Assembly (NCBI GenBank): GCA_039621445.1
Contig: CP154956.1
Coordinates: forward strand, 73,579,393 to 73,643,392
Direction: 5' to 3'
Source: Euglena gracilis
Taxonomy: Eukaryota > Euglenida > Euglenophyceae > Euglenales
Length of the DNA stretch: 64,000 nt
The translations under genes were made by a program, and so were the position numbers. Numbering within the stretch: the first letter of the stretch is position 1; every line of letters begins with the position of its first letter. Shown piece by piece: positions 9,441-22,500 of this stretch. The notes beneath the pieces were generated by a model, which made no database searches, was not told where the DNA came from, and saw only the letters and a program-made list of their open reading frames with translations.

Positions 9441-10715
9441 GTTTTTATAATATATAATATTTTATTATATAATAGTTTTTTATACTATTTACAAATGTGT
9501 TTTTTTTTACATCTCGTATTTGGGGAATAATTTTGGGATCCATTTTGTTTGACATATTCAGTATAAAATTGGAAGAATTTTCAACCAATTTTGGCAGGGT
9601 TCAGCCCCAAGGTTGAACGGGAATCGCATTTCTTCCTTGAAACTCGAAACCCCCCAGGGGACGAGAGTGGGTGGGCGGGCGGGTCTGGGCCGAGCCATTT
9701 GACATTTGAGCCTTGAGCCAACGACAATCTTTGGCCTACACAAAAGCCCAACCTTCGTAAAATAGAAGCTGCTCCAACCCCCCAGCCCAAGGAAAAGTAA
9801 AAGACGAACCAGACGGGGGGGGGGGGGCGTTCCGTTGGGCAAGTGTTGTCTGGGCAATTGCATCGTTGTAAAAAGGCGACAATCAACACGGTCCGGACAG
9901 GCAGGACGGGGAGATGCTTGGTTGGACACGCTGGGCCAATGCCGGCGGACCACAGCATTGGCGTGCCCCAGACCCTCGCCTGCCCTGGCGACGCACCACC
10001 ACAGGGACCAGAATGTTACGCGGGGAGTGTTTTGCGCGGAAGCGGGAAGCGGGGCGAGGAGGGGAGGGGAGGGGAGGGGAGGAGGGCGGGTAGGGCACAC
10101 GGCCTGGGGGGAGCCGTTCCGGGGCTTCCATTCGGTTGGGTTGGGCACTCCTTGTGGGGCTGGCGCCATCCCATTGCAAACCGACCCCTTTCGCTATCCA
10201 CTTTCCACCTTTAAACCACTCGGCTACTCCTCAGCCTCCCCCAAGGGGAGCGTCGGTCACTCCAACTACTCTACCAGAATGGCGGGCTATTTCCCCCCTG
10301 GTCCCCCTGGGCAGAGTATTAATGGAGCGGGGGCACCCAGACCCCCTAGGGGGGGGGGGTCTGCTTGCAGGGCTACTGGTGGAATTTTTCCCCCACTAAC
10401 CGGCGCAAAGGGCCAAATTTTCCTTGGCCCCCAAAGCATGCCAAAAATGCCCATTTTTGGAAATTTTTGGATTTTTTTTTCGGAGTCAGCCAAAAAACAC
10501 ATTAAAACCCCTATTTCCACCTCGGAGTGCAGTGCCAAAGGAAATTTTTTTCTGGTGCCTTCCCACCCACTTTTTAGGGCCAATTTTGAGGTTGTAATTT
10601 CCACCCCAGATTGATCTCCACCATGGTCACAGCTCACAGAAGACAGATTCTGATCAGGCAAACCGCCACTGCAAACGCGCTGCCCATGAACAAGCACCTA
10701 AATTGACCCCCAGAT
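9441..10715. other. Intergenic; AT-rich patch, purine tract and C/G runs
   Basis: An AT-rich stretch at 9445-9500 (TAATATATAATATTTTATTA) is followed by GC-rich DNA. A purine tract of repeated GGGGA lies at 10054-10086. A C/G fold-back at 10337-10362 (ACCCCCTAGGGGGGGG) shares its core with 56366-56390. No exon with supportable splice sites and domain was identified. Confidence 0.4.
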
Positions 10716-10716
10716 T

Positions 10717-10783
10717 TTTGCCATTTTCGGCCATTTTCGGCCATTTCGGCCATTTTCGGCCATTTTTTCCTATAGGTAGGGGG
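10717..10783 (+). repeat. CGGCCATTTT tandem decamer, first array
   Basis: About five copies of CGGCCATTTT end in TTTTCCTATAGGT. The same array with the same 3' end recurs in the same orientation at 11729-11852, so the two bracket about 1 kb as direct repeats. Confidence 0.75.
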
Positions 10784-11125
10784 TGAAATTACCTTAAAAT
10801 CCTTTCACACCAACAATGCATTGCATCATTCAAGCAACAAACCAAGCCAACACATCCAAGGAGGTCCGTTTGGAATGGGTGCTCGGAGATTCAAGAGGCC
10901 AAAGAGTGTTTTGTTGCAATACTCAATTCCAAGGTTTTGGGAATGAACTTCTTTTCCTGACATTGGATCAACTCCAACCGGAACCCACCAAAGAAACTTG
11001 GAGGGTTCTCTTTCGAACGACAACCACAAAGGTTTGAAAAAAAATGTTGTGGGAAATCGAATTCCATCGGAATGAAGAGAACTTTGCCGAATGCCGCAGC
11101 AGGATTCATGTTGAGACGATCATCC

Positions 11126-11598
11126 ATCTGGATGTGCCACTTGCATCTTGTCCAGTATCTGCACCTTGTCTAGTACCTGATTCCATTGCACCTGTCCAAT
11201 ATCTGCAACCACTGCATCTTGTCCAGTATCTGCATCCAGTATCTGCATCTTGTTAATTTCTGCACCCATTAGCTCAAGACCTGCCAAAATGACCACAAAT
11301 GCCCCCAAAATGACCACAAAGACCCAAAAAGAGATTGCAAAAACAACCCAAATCACCAAAGTGGCAGAAAATTGCCAAATATGCCATAAATGTGCTCATA
11401 TTGACCCAACTTAACCCAATATTCGCCCAAATCAACGCAAAATAACCCCGAAATTAGCAAAGATTAATCCAAAATGGCCAAGAAGGGCGAAATATTGGAG
11501 ATTTGTGGAAAATCATCCTAAAAATGGGTACCTCTGGTCTCCAAAAATCCAGCATCGCCCAGCATCACTCAGCATCGCCCAGCATCATCACAGGTGCT
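11126..11598 (+). repeat. Minisatellites CATCTTGTCCAGTATCTG and AGCATCGCCC
   Basis: At 11144-11252 the unit CATCTTGTCCAGTATCTG and degraded forms (ACCTTGTCTAGTACCTG, ACCTGTCCAATATCTG) repeat about six times. At 11553-11597 AGCATCGCCC or AGCATCACTC repeats about four times. Between them lie A-rich, degenerate words such as CCAAAATGACCACAAA. No coding signal was seen. Confidence 0.65.
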
Positions 11599-11728
11599 TG
11601 AACTTGATACCCCAAGCAATGTTGTTTGATGGTGGCATTGTTAGCTCCCATCCACTTTGCGCACAGTGCAATAAACCTAATGACTGTTAGGCAAAACACT
11701 CGAAAAAAATTCTTGCAACAAATTTTTT

Positions 11729-11852
11729 CATTTTCGGCCATTTTCGGCCATTTTCGGCCATTTTAAGCCATTTTCGGGACCCCCACCCATAGAGCCCAAA
11801 ATTTCATCTTCGGCCATTTTCGGCCATTTTCGGCCATTTTTCCTATAGGTGC
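11729..11852 (+). repeat. CGGCCATTTT tandem decamer, second array
   Basis: Two blocks of CGGCCATTTT flank a 40-base spacer, and the second ends in TTTTTCCTATAGGTGC like the array at 10717. Confidence 0.75.
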
Positions 11853-12354
11853 TTCCCCATGAACAAAAAATGCCACAACTTGGTATTCGGAATAGCAGAC
11901 TCGGGAAAACCCCCGTCGACCCGGCGGCTGGGGGCGGGGGCAACGGCTCCGCCCCTCCATACCAACAGGCTGGCCAATGACAACATCCGCCGCGGGTCGG
12001 GGGCCATCCCCGGCCCGGGGCGGACTCGTCAACGTCCGCAGGCAGCAGGGAAGGGAAGGGGTAGAGGGGGGGGGGCGGCGAGTGTACACGAAAAGAACGG
12101 CGTTCAGGACGAAATTCGGAGGCAGCCGACCCGCCATCGCCGCCGCCTGGAGTCCTCTCCGGGTGTTTGCCAAAAAGATCCACGAGTGGGGCGGCCAGCT
12201 GACAGGCTAGGAAATAGGAATGAACCCGGGCGGGAGGCACAACCACAATTCTGACTTGCCTTGCGTGTATAATATACAATAATATACATAATTTGTGTAT
12301 GATATATACAATAATATATATAATGTGTGTAAAATATACACACATACATATATA

Positions 12355-13270
12355 TATATACACATACATACATACATACATACATACATACATACATACA
12401 TACATACATACATACATACATACATACATACATACATACATACATACATACATACATACATACATACAGACAACAGACAAACAGACATACAGACAGAAAA
12501 ATACAGACAGACATACAGACAGACAGACATACACATACATACATACAGACATACATACATACATACATACATAACATACACATACAGACACATACACATA
12601 CATACATACATACAGACAATACAGACATACAGACATACATACATACATACACAGACAACATACAGACATACATACATACATACATACAGACATACATACA
12701 TACACAGACATACATACAATACAGACATACAGACAGACATACATACATACATACATACATACATACAGAAAAACATACATAAAGACAAACATACCTACAT
12801 ACATACAGACACAGACATACATACAGACACATACATACATACAGACAGACACATACAGACATACATACATACATACAGACATACACACAAACAGACATAC
12901 ATACATACATACATACATACATACAGACATACATACATACATACATACATACATACATACATACATACATACATACATACATACATACATACATACATAC
13001 ATACATACATACATACATACATACGTACATACATACATGCATACATACATACATACATATATATACATACACACATATATATGTTGTATATGTATGTATA
13101 TAGGTATATGTATATATACATATATAATATATAATATATATGTAGATAGATATAATATGTATATACATATATATACATAGATACATATATATATACATAT
13201 TAGATATATATATATATATATTATATTATAGATATATATATAGATAGATATATATATCTATATATATATA

Positions 13271-13303
<33 letters not shown>

Positions 13304-13310
13304 AACGGCG
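12355..13310. repeat. CATA microsatellite followed by TATA-rich DNA
   Basis: CATA repeats at 12361-13060 are interrupted by many CAGACA variants, mainly at 12466-12900. From 13061 the sequence becomes (TATA)n with small palindromes to 13304. A period of four with no stop codon keeps all frames open, giving artefactual 'proteins' of repeated YIHT or CMYV. Confidence 0.97.
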
Positions 13311-14199
13311 CTTGAATCAAACTGATCAAATCAAAAATTCCAGTTTATGCGACATAAAGGATCCTCAACGTTTCTCTGACCTTGACATTCCGTCCATCCC
13401 ATGCCGTCACATCCAGCATTTTAAAAAAAAGAGCTCATCCAGCATAAAAAAGAAAAAAAATTTCTTTCGGTTCGACCCCTTTCCAGGGCGTGGCTTGGTA
13501 TTAGGTACAGCTGAAATTGTTAAATTTTCCTCTCACCAGACTGGCCTCAGATTTCCAGATGTGTGAGGCAGAGCTGGCTGCAAAGCCCATGATGGACTGG
13601 CAGAGGCTTTGGGGCTTGGGGTGACCCACAGGAATTTGAGGTCTCTGAAAATGTATGCTCCGTTTGTTGATTAGGATACCCCCAACGAGGGGTAGGTGCC
13701 TGGCGGGTGCCATGGGTGGCACATTGAGAGCCAGGGTTGTCCCGCCCGGCTCCAGCCAGGCCGTGCCGTTTTGTCAGCGGCTCCCCGGGGCTCAGGAACG
13801 GGGACTGGAGACGGCAAACTTCAAATTTTCATGAGCGTTCAAAGAATTCTGGCAAACCATCGCTGCCGTGAGTATGCTAAGGCGAGATGCACAGATACTT
13901 TCAACCTTGAATGCCCCTGTCAGCATTGGCTGCGGAGGCAATGACCCGGTCAAGCTGGCAACCTTGGCTCAAAAAAGGACCGAGAAATAGCCCAAATTCC
14001 CCCAAATTATGCCAATATAAATATTCGAAAGTAGCCAAACAAACCAGTGTTCACCAGTTTGGGACTTGGGCTTTGGCTTGGGCTCGGGGATGACCAACAA
14101 AATTTGACGTGTGTGAAAAATTATAATGCATTTGTATGAGCTTAGACGGCCGGGAATGCACTTTTCTTGTTCAGTCACAAAATTCCGGCAGTTTTAGTG
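13311..14199. other. Unassigned sequence
   Basis: No open frame longer than about 85 codons and no recognisable exon. Mixed composition, with a GC-rich patch at 13690-13810. Confidence 0.3.
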
Positions 14200-17100
14200 A
14201 AAATGCGCATCCGCGCATTTTGGAAGCGGAGTGCGCATTCTGGATGGCTTGATGCCTCTTCCAGACTGGGGGTAAACACCACAAAAATGAGCTGTTAGGA
14301 TGTTACACGACCACAGGGGCCACCCCCTTGTTTATTGGTTCAACTATGTATCATGCTGTTTACAGCTGTTTCCCGACGACTGTGGTACAGTGAGTGGCTG
14401 GACACACTCGGCACAATCTACACGACATGCGGAACACGGGCGACGCAGGACAACCTGGACCTGGGTGTGCCACCGTGTGTTCATCGATGTGTGCCGATGG
14501 CTCCTGGGGGCAGGCCTGGTGATCCGGGATGAGCATGGGAAAGAACTCCTTGCAGCCATGGAGACACAGCCCTCCCAAGGTCGAAACAATATGTGTGCCA
14601 CTGAGTATCAAAGCCCAAGAATGCGCACCTGCGCATTTTTTGGAAACCCAAAAGAATGCGCTGGTGCGCATTTTTTGGAATGGACACAGGCTGTGGGAAG
14701 GGGGAATGCGCACATGCGCACTGACGATGAAAGACGCACTGGGTATGGCCTGTTGTTTGCCTGCCTTGAATCCGAGCTGTGCACCACTATGATGTGGTTT
14801 CGCTTGCAGAACATCGGTGTGGAGGGGGAGATGAACCAAAAGAATCACCCTTGGCACCAATGTCGCTGTACCAGACCATACCCTGAAACGCGACACCTAC
14901 ATGGGCGTGGAAAACTCTGAGCTCGGCGACGGCAGGTGCCAAGGCATGAATTCATGTCCTTCAATGACAGGGGAACTGTTCCCCTGCTGCTCAAGTCACC
15001 GAACAAGTCAGAATGCGCACCTGCGCATTCCACTTCACCCGCTGCATCCAGTGCCCAGCCTAGCGAGCACGTCACAACGCACGTGCAACCGCCCCCCACC
15101 CGGCGGAGGTGATGGGCCGGTTGCTGCCAACGTTGTCCGGCCCCACGCCCCAGAGCGTGCATGGCAGCACACAGCCACTGTGCCCCACAATTAGGGTCAA
15201 CACAGGGGATTGTGTCTGGTTCCACACATGCTCACTGGGTTGGAACCTCGAGAGCGAAACACGCCTGTCACCACCTTCGGCATTATTCCCAAAAACGGTC
15301 TGTAAACACAGCATTATTTCACAATCCAAATGGACTCAAAGAAGCGAACACCATTGGTCAGTCCTTGCCCCAAAATTTATCCAGGCCCTTGAGACCGTGA
15401 GTCAGGCACAAGCACATCACAACAAAAACTTGCCGATAAACCCAGGAATTTTTACTGCCTTTTCTGTGTATTCCACTGTGTCGCGCCATTGGAAAGTGGA
15501 TGAGAAAGGTACTTCAGTGCCCGAGGAAACTCCTCAGTGATGGGCACCCTAATTCCCAATTGCAGTCAGTAGTCTTCATGCCATGAGTGAAAAGCCAGTG
15601 AATGCGCATATGCGCAAACAAGCGTCCTGTGCCTTTCTTTAGATCACAATCACACCGCCGAATATTTACACTCCCAGGTGGGCATGCCACCACCCACGCC
15701 AACTCCCCCCGCCTGACCTGGGTTTGAAACCACATGGCTGAAGTGCAGACCTCCCTGCGAGGATCGAACGGTGCCCAAGGATGAGGCAGCCCTGGAGCGA
15801 AACGGCAAAAGAGGACCACCACCTGTGGCCTTGTTGGCAACAAACATTACCCACCACGCTTATTTTATCATGTACTCAGAGTGACGCTCCAGCACTGATA
15901 ACTACACAACCCCTGGCCGCTGTGAAGACCAAGGAAAGCACACATGCACACACCTTCTCCACACACCCCATCCGCAATGGTTGCAGTCAAACACGGCACA
16001 TCGGGGTGAATGCGCACATGCGCATTCCCTTCTTGTGTCTACCCTTAAAGCACCCTGGTAGGAGGTTGCCACACAGGGCGATGCCCAACAATTGCGCACA
16101 CAAGGTGGAGGCACAGCCCAGGAGACGTACACCCCACTCTGGCGTCATCCACCTGTGCAATGGATGCCTCTGGAATTGCTAAGAAAAAGGCCAGCAGTGC
16201 ACCATGGGGGTTGCCCTGCCACAATGCTGTGCTGGCACTGGGTTCAGAAGTGCGTGACACAACTCCCCACAGCACAGAAAATGCGCATACGCACTCACCC
16301 TCACGGAATGCGCAGGTGCGCACTCTTGTGGATGCCCAGTGCTGCTCCCCTCCTGTCTTCCTGCAGATAAAATAACAGCCAGCCAGCGAAGGAACACAGT
16401 GCGCACGTTCCTTATGTAACATTGGAGAGGAGCCGTTGTATATTGTTTGTGAGGGCAATTCTGGAGGGTGTTGTCTGTGGCAGAAAGGGTTGAAGTGGGG
16501 CTCCGCTCCGTAGCTTTCAAAACCAGTGACACATAGGAAAGGAGCGCAAGCCAGCCCCCCCCCCCTTCCATACCCAGCACCCCATCCCAAACGGCAGACC
16601 TAAACACAAATGGTCGCACATGGTGATGTGCTGGGGTGCCATGAGAAGGCACATGCAGAGCGGACAGCGTGTGCCACTGGTGGGATGCTGTGCCTGCAGG
16701 CAGCCTGAAGAGGGTAACGAGCCCTCCCCTACAGACATGTGGTGTGGATTTAAACACCCCCCCCCACCACCACTCTCTGAATGCAGACAACACGAACATA
16801 ACAAACATCGGCTAGCGTCCCCTCCCTAGCTGTGCCCTGCTTCCAACACAGGGCACAGAACCTCCCCTCCACTCTAACTGTAAATACCACAGTGCCCCCT
16901 ACCCACAACCACCCCCGGGAGCCATAATCACTGTCCAAAACTTCGGGAAAGACCGGGACGGAGAGAGGGGTGAATGCGCACCTGTGCATTCACTGGGCAC
17001 CACAAAAACAAGGGGGACAGCGACAGGTACAACAGCTTCACCTGACCAGGGTTCGTTCTCGTGAAACAGCGTTTTGTGTCGCACCTACTTCGGCTCCCTT

Positions 17101-17279
17101 GGTCAGCGGAGGTGGTAAACCGTCATTTTCAAAACGAAAAAAATCGGTTTACCCCCCAAAAAACCAGGGGATCGAAAGCAGTGGTACCCATTTTGGTACC
17201 AGGGGTTTCAGCTGACGGGTGCGCCGCCCCGTCAATTGATGGCAATTCAGTTGGTCAAAAAAGAATGCGCAGGTGCGCA
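14200..17279. repeat. Dispersed family of GAATGCGCAnnTGCGCATTC palindromes
   Basis: Eleven copies of one 16-20 base palindrome are scattered through 3.1 kb, at about 14200, 14620, 14655, 14705, 15011, 15600, 16008, 16280, 16306, 16972 and 17263. Arms are AATGCGCA and TGCGCATT; the two central bases vary (CC, AC, AT, GG). Several copies are perfect, for example 15011-15030 and 16008-16027. Flanking sequences are unrelated, so these are not copies of one longer repeat. No confident gene lies here. A plus-strand segment at 14455-14583 (FIDVCRWLLGAGLVI) could be an exon. Confidence 0.85.
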
Positions 17280-19155
17280 AAAAAACACCAAAAATGAAAA
17301 ATGCATTCCCGGCCATCTAAGATGAGCCGTGTCAAAAAATGCATTTATAATGCATCAAAGAATTGATTTTTGCTTTCATTTTACAAGGAAAATTTCCCCC
17401 CTCCCCAGGAAGTTGTTTCCGGCATGGACTCGCTGACTTGCCAGGTTGGGAATGTGCCACATCGGCTTGTATTCTTTGAGTTTTCAGGTTATAACTTCCT
17501 TGGGGGGAGTCTGAGCAGAAAGCAAAAAAAAACCCATCCGTCTACAGACAGGAATCCAAAAAGTGAGATCCCAAAAAAACATTGAAATATTGGCAACCAA
17601 AATCTTAAAAAAAATGTTCCCATCTCTTTCCATCTCCAAAAAAAGCTCCATTTTTTTTTGACCTGGCCCCTATTCACCTCACTCCGGCAGCAACCTTGGA
17701 GTGGAAAACCGAACCTGCATCGCCAGCCGGAGATGAGGGGCCGCCTGTCGACGGCTGGGCAGGTGGTAAGGCCCAGGGTGGGTTGCTGGACCACTTGCTG
17801 CGGACGGTAACTTCAGTTCATAGCAATCACGGGTCACTGAATGTACTTCGCAGCACATTTCTCGTCGCCGCAGGTTTGGATTGGGTGCATCGGTTTCTGC
17901 CGGCACCACTGCAGAGGGCTTCAAATCCCACCCTGGCCAGCCCTTGGGATGAGCAGCGGATGGGGAGCGACAAGGTCAGCCAGGATTGGGGGGGGATGAC
18001 AGGAACGCCGCGTGCTATGCGGGGATCAGTCTGGCCGAGGGGCGGGGTGACCTCCATGAGAGTGCACATGAACTGTCCACTTTCCATTTTCCAAAAGGGA
18101 ATTCCACAGATCTTCCCTTTCAGGTAAACTCATTTCCAGCAGAGTGCAAAAAAAAATCAAAACACCCGGGGCAAAAAAAAAGTCTCAGAGAACCCCAAAA
18201 AAACACAACCGTGTTCCCCCCCTGATTTCGGTGATGGATATGAATGATGCCAATCAAACCCTCCCTCCTGCCCCCCCTCTCAGGGAGAGGATCGATGGCA
18301 ATTTCGGGAAAATTGAGGGAAAATTGACATCGAGGCCCAAAGTTAGCCAATCAATTACTGATGCCACATGTCAATGCAGACATTCCTCAAAGACTGAAGG
18401 ATATGTTTCCGAAGTGGAGAGTGCACAGGGAGGAAAAAGGGGGGAATACAAAAAACGTATGGAATTACAAAAAAAATGCGGCATTTTCGGGAAATTCCCC
18501 CCTCCCCCCTCCCCCCCAGCCAGGGCCAAGGGTCCCCACGCTGCCGCGTGCCCTGGAAGTAACGTCCTCGGACGCCGCTGGGAGCCGGGCCACAGTGTCC
18601 CGACCCCCCATGGGCAGGGGCAGGGCTGTATGGGAAAGCCGGGTGGGGGTCCAACCCTGGAGGTGGGTCAACCCACCCACAAACGGCAGCTTGGAAACAT
18701 TGCTTGGGCGCCGAAGGAAAACCAAGACGGCGCCCTTGGAAATACAGGAAGGGCTGGTGTGGGAATGACACCCCCCCCAGGATGGGTGGGGGGTCCGACA
18801 CTCCCCACCCAACCCCAAACCCCTGTGGGGTTTCAGGGATTCCTGTACATGTTCCTGTATAGCTCCTGGGCAGGGGGGACCCCGTCTGCTTCGGAGCTCC
18901 CGGCCAGGCAGCCCCCCGCAGCGTGGCCCATTCGGCTGCGGCGGACGGCTCCGAGGCCAGGCACGGACCGGACCCCGGGCAGGGAAAGGAGGGCCAGCCA
19001 GCATAGCGGACGACGTCTGAGTTGGCACGCTTGAAGGTCCCCAAAATGAAATGAAGGACGTGCGCAGCCCGAGTTGGTGGTCCGAAACCGGCCAAAAACA
19101 ACCCCACACCTCATTGAAACCCATACCTGGGCCGGGCCAGGGGGGGGGGGGCTGT
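17280..19155. other. No confident gene; GC-rich patches that may hold exons
   Basis: Bases 17690-18080 and 18530-19020 are GC-rich and open in several frames on both strands. Possible splice signals exist (GCGGACG|GTAACT at 17802; CGCCGCAG before 17874), but no conserved domain could be recognised and I cannot choose a strand. Confidence 0.25.
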
Positions 19156-19567
19156 CCGGGGCAGGCTTTTGCTTAAAGACCCCGGGGGGGGGGGGTACTG
19201 GCTAGCCAATCGGCTAGACACTGGAAAAAGTGGACTAGCTAGACCCCCCTCCCCCCCGGGGGGGGGGGGGTCCGGGGGTCCCCCGGACTGGAAAAATGAG
19301 GTTTTTAACAGATTTTTGGCTGATTTTGTTCCAAAAATTCCCAAAAATGGCCAAAAATGGGCATTTTTGGCCATTTTTGGGGTCCCAAAAAAATTTTCGG
19401 CGCTTCGCGCCAGTCACTGAAAAAAAATTTCCACTAGCTAGCCCTGCTAGCAGACCCCCCCCGGGGGGGGTCTGCTAGAAATCCCACTAGCCAAATTTGG
19501 ACTGGCTGCAGTCCACCCCCCCCGGGGGGGGGGGTACTGCAATCCCTTAAGCAAAAGCCTGGTCCGG
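19156..19567. mobile_element. MITE-like fold-back element
   Basis: Terminal inverted repeats of 21 bases, CCGGGGCAGGCTTTTGCTTAA at 19156-19176 and its complement at 19547-19567, match at 19 of 21 positions. The 412-bp interior is built of smaller palindromes: CTAGCTAG words, C-runs facing G-runs (19242-19272, 19454-19470, 19516-19534) each bordered by matching words such as TCTGCTAG, and a GGCGC-TTC-GCGCC hairpin at 19399-19411. It has no coding capacity. A target duplication is not clear because the flanks are G/C runs. Confidence 0.7.
19399..19411. repeat. GGCGC-TTC-GCGCC hairpin
   Basis: A perfect five-base-pair stem with a three-base loop sits next to an A/T run (AAAAAAATTTTC). One member of the dispersed hairpin family with related copies at 41714, 43045, 48615, 49277, 56520 and 58856. 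Confidence 0.75.
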
Positions 19568-22500
19568 GGGCCTTCTAAGTTAGAAAGAACCTTTTTGTAG
19601 TTTCAGACTGTTTTTCATGGTGAATGCTCTTTTTTTCCTCACCCGATTTCATCAACTTTTGTGTTTCTATGTTCCTCTGTTTCTGCGGAATTCTCTTCTC
19701 AATTTGGAGGAAGGGGTTGTTTGTGGTGTTTGGCAGTCAAAGTTGTCAGAGAGGCAGGGAGATATGGGAAGCAGGGAATTTCTGAAGCCGGAGGTTTTCA
19801 CTTTAAAAATTTGACTGAAAACAAATCCAACCCCAGCTGGTTTTGTGCCTTCTGCCTGTTTTTTTTGGGGGGGGGTACCCAGCTAGTTAGTCCCAGTTAG
19901 TCCAGCCAGTCAACCGGCTGGACCCACCCCTCCAGATCCCCAACTCCCGGCTAGGGGGTTCCAGACATACGCTTTTTTCCAGCCAGCAGCCTTGACCACC
20001 TTCCCCTGTGGTCATCAAGAAATTCCCTGATGGGAAGCACTTCCTTTTGAGTTTGGTGGTGAGGGTGTCTCATCTCCCCCTCCAGGTCAAGGTGGCGGGG
20101 GCTGGACACCCCCAAGATGTCAGTTATCATTTTTTTGTCTTTCCAAACTGATTTTTCAGAAAAAAAGTCATTCAAAAAAAAATGTTTTTATTTTCAGATT
20201 TTTCTCAAAATCTGACAGGATTTGTTGTGCTCATGCTGAAGACCAAACCTGAAGAAAATATCGATTACAGGGTGCAGACTTCTTTTTTCTTTTTCATCAG
20301 GCACCTGGGAGGCCTGATGAAGCTGTTTGGGCCAGTTTTTGACCTTGAAAATCATGCGGGATTATGCGGGAATATGCGTGGTTATTAGATTACGCGGGAT
20401 CATGCAGTCAATTTTTTTTCACCCCTGTATAATGGTCAATTATAATTTCTACGGAGAAAGGGGTGCAGATAATGTTCTAAAAAGTGAGACAAAATGTTCT
20501 GTGAAACAGAAAGCATCTGTTTTGAATTTTAAATTCCTTTCTGGGCCTTTTATTGCTCAATTCTCCCAAAAAGCAAAGTATGCGGGATTATGTGGGATTA
20601 TGCGGGGTTTTGCGGTCCGCATCCCCCCCCCCTACATTTGTTGGGCACTGCCATCACGGTCCATGCCTGATGGTGGCGGGGCTGTCTTGCATTCCAGAAC
20701 ACGGCACACGAGACAAAGGGAGGGGGGGGAGGGAGGGGATTGGGATTGGAGTAGAGGGGCAGGCGCAGGGGACGCCGCAGCCAAGGCCCTTCGCCCACCA
20801 AGTGCAGTTCGCAGTGGTGCTTGGCACGGGGAAGGGACAGGTAGCAGGATGGGGACAGGACGGGGCGGACAGGAAGCCCTGACCCTGGGCCGGACAGGCA
20901 GAAATGGGCGGGACTTTCTCGGGGGAAGAGCATGGCTGACTGGCAGCTGGCGTGGTCGTTTTCGGCCTTTTTTGGGTAAAAAAAACCAACAATTTTTGTA
21001 AAATATCTCAAAAATGGTGGGGAATCAAAGGAAATGTCTGGCCACCTAAATTGAAGCCGTTAAAATGCCCTATGTAACAGTATTTTGATTTCCCCTAGCC
21101 CAAGTACGGCCATTTTTCGGCCAATTTTGGCCATTTTGTACAGTTTTGGCATGTTTTGACTTAGTCGTTTTAGGCCATTTTCAAATTAAAAAAAAGTCCA
21201 AAAATTAAAAAAAAATGCACGAAACGACCTGCCTCTCGGACCCGGAAAAACTGTTTTTGAGCCGAAAATGAATGTTTTTCGACCCCCCGGCCCCCGTTTT
21301 GGCCCGAAACCCATAAATTTTGGGTCATTTCTGGGTCAAAAAAAAAGTCGAAAAAAGTCGAAGAAAAGGGTATGGGAGGTATGGGGTATGGGGGGGGTCG
21401 CTTATCCCTTTATGGGTAAGAGCGAAGCTTGCCACCAGGAAAAAGGAGGTGGTGGACCCCCCCTGCCCTCCCCCCCCCTGGGTAGACCGTGAAAACCGCG
21501 GATTATCACCATGACCCCAGCCCAATTCCCGGATTTTTTTTTTCAGTTGCGAGCGACTGAATTTCTAGTTTCCGAATCACCTCCGTTTGACCCCCAACTC
21601 CCCCGCCAGGCCTGAGTTATTCAGCCGCGAAGGGGTCCAGGGTCCAAACTGGGTAGGATTGGCCCGCCCACCCTCCCTCTTCCCACTCTGCCGTTTCGCC
21701 AGGGTCCAAAAATCGGTCAAAAATAATATTTTCAAGATTATCTGGAGATTATCTCCTGAAGTGTCCCACTGACCAAATGTACCCATGGAGGCATTTGGCC
21801 CCATGGGTATATGGGGCCAATACATTTGGCCACCATTCGCCGTTTTGGCCGCCGACACGCCTGGCCCGTGTTCCGGGGGGTGCAAGGTTTGTTTTGAGAC
21901 CCGGGGCTTCTTTTTAACAACTCTGGGAACTTTGGGGGTACTTTTGGTTTGGGGTGTTTGCCCATCACAGGCAGGGGGGGAATACTCCGGCTATAATCAA
22001 TTTTAATAACCAGCCATTGGGAAGTGGGTGATTAAATGAGAAATTGTCCCTCCTCTCCAGCTACAGTGCAAAGCCCACAGGCAAAAACATTTTCAGCTTC
22101 TTTCCACCCTTTCTTTCGTCAAATTTTGCGGACAAATTTGCTTGGTCATTTTTGGAAGAATAATTATCCCAATTAAGGAGTGTCCTTGGCAGAATCCAAG
22201 ACGGGCATCGTGTTGGCCTGTTTCAGGATCCTCCAGAATATTCTGTTTTCTATGCCAGTTTATTATTTAGACAGCCGTGTTTGAACTTAAAGCCAGGATT
22301 CTTCTTTATAAAGACCCAGGGGGGTCCTTAAGACAGGCAGTTTCCCCAACACAGATGTCATGTTTCTTTTATATGTTTTTATATGTTTGTTTTTTTTTAT
22401 TTTCTTTCATATGTTTTATTTTGTATTTGTTTGAAGAGGGCACATTTCTGTTCCTGTTGTTTGGACGCAACATACATTACCCATCCAGGTGACGTTTTGA

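Noticed and set aside
10717-11852. LTR retrotransposon with the CGGCCATTTT arrays as LTRs
   Set aside because: The interior has no gag or pol, no primer-binding site or TG..CA ends were found, and the arrays are simple tandem repeats.
12104-13198. Open frames of 127-448 codons of CMYV/YIHT at 11.7-13.2 kb
   Set aside because: Same microsatellite artefact. One frame runs on into non-repetitive DNA only because no stop intervenes.
15735-15790. Possible tRNA (GGATCGAACGG) on the minus strand
   Set aside because: The T-arm does not pair and no cloverleaf could be folded; another TTCGAGT-like site at 31940 failed in the same way.
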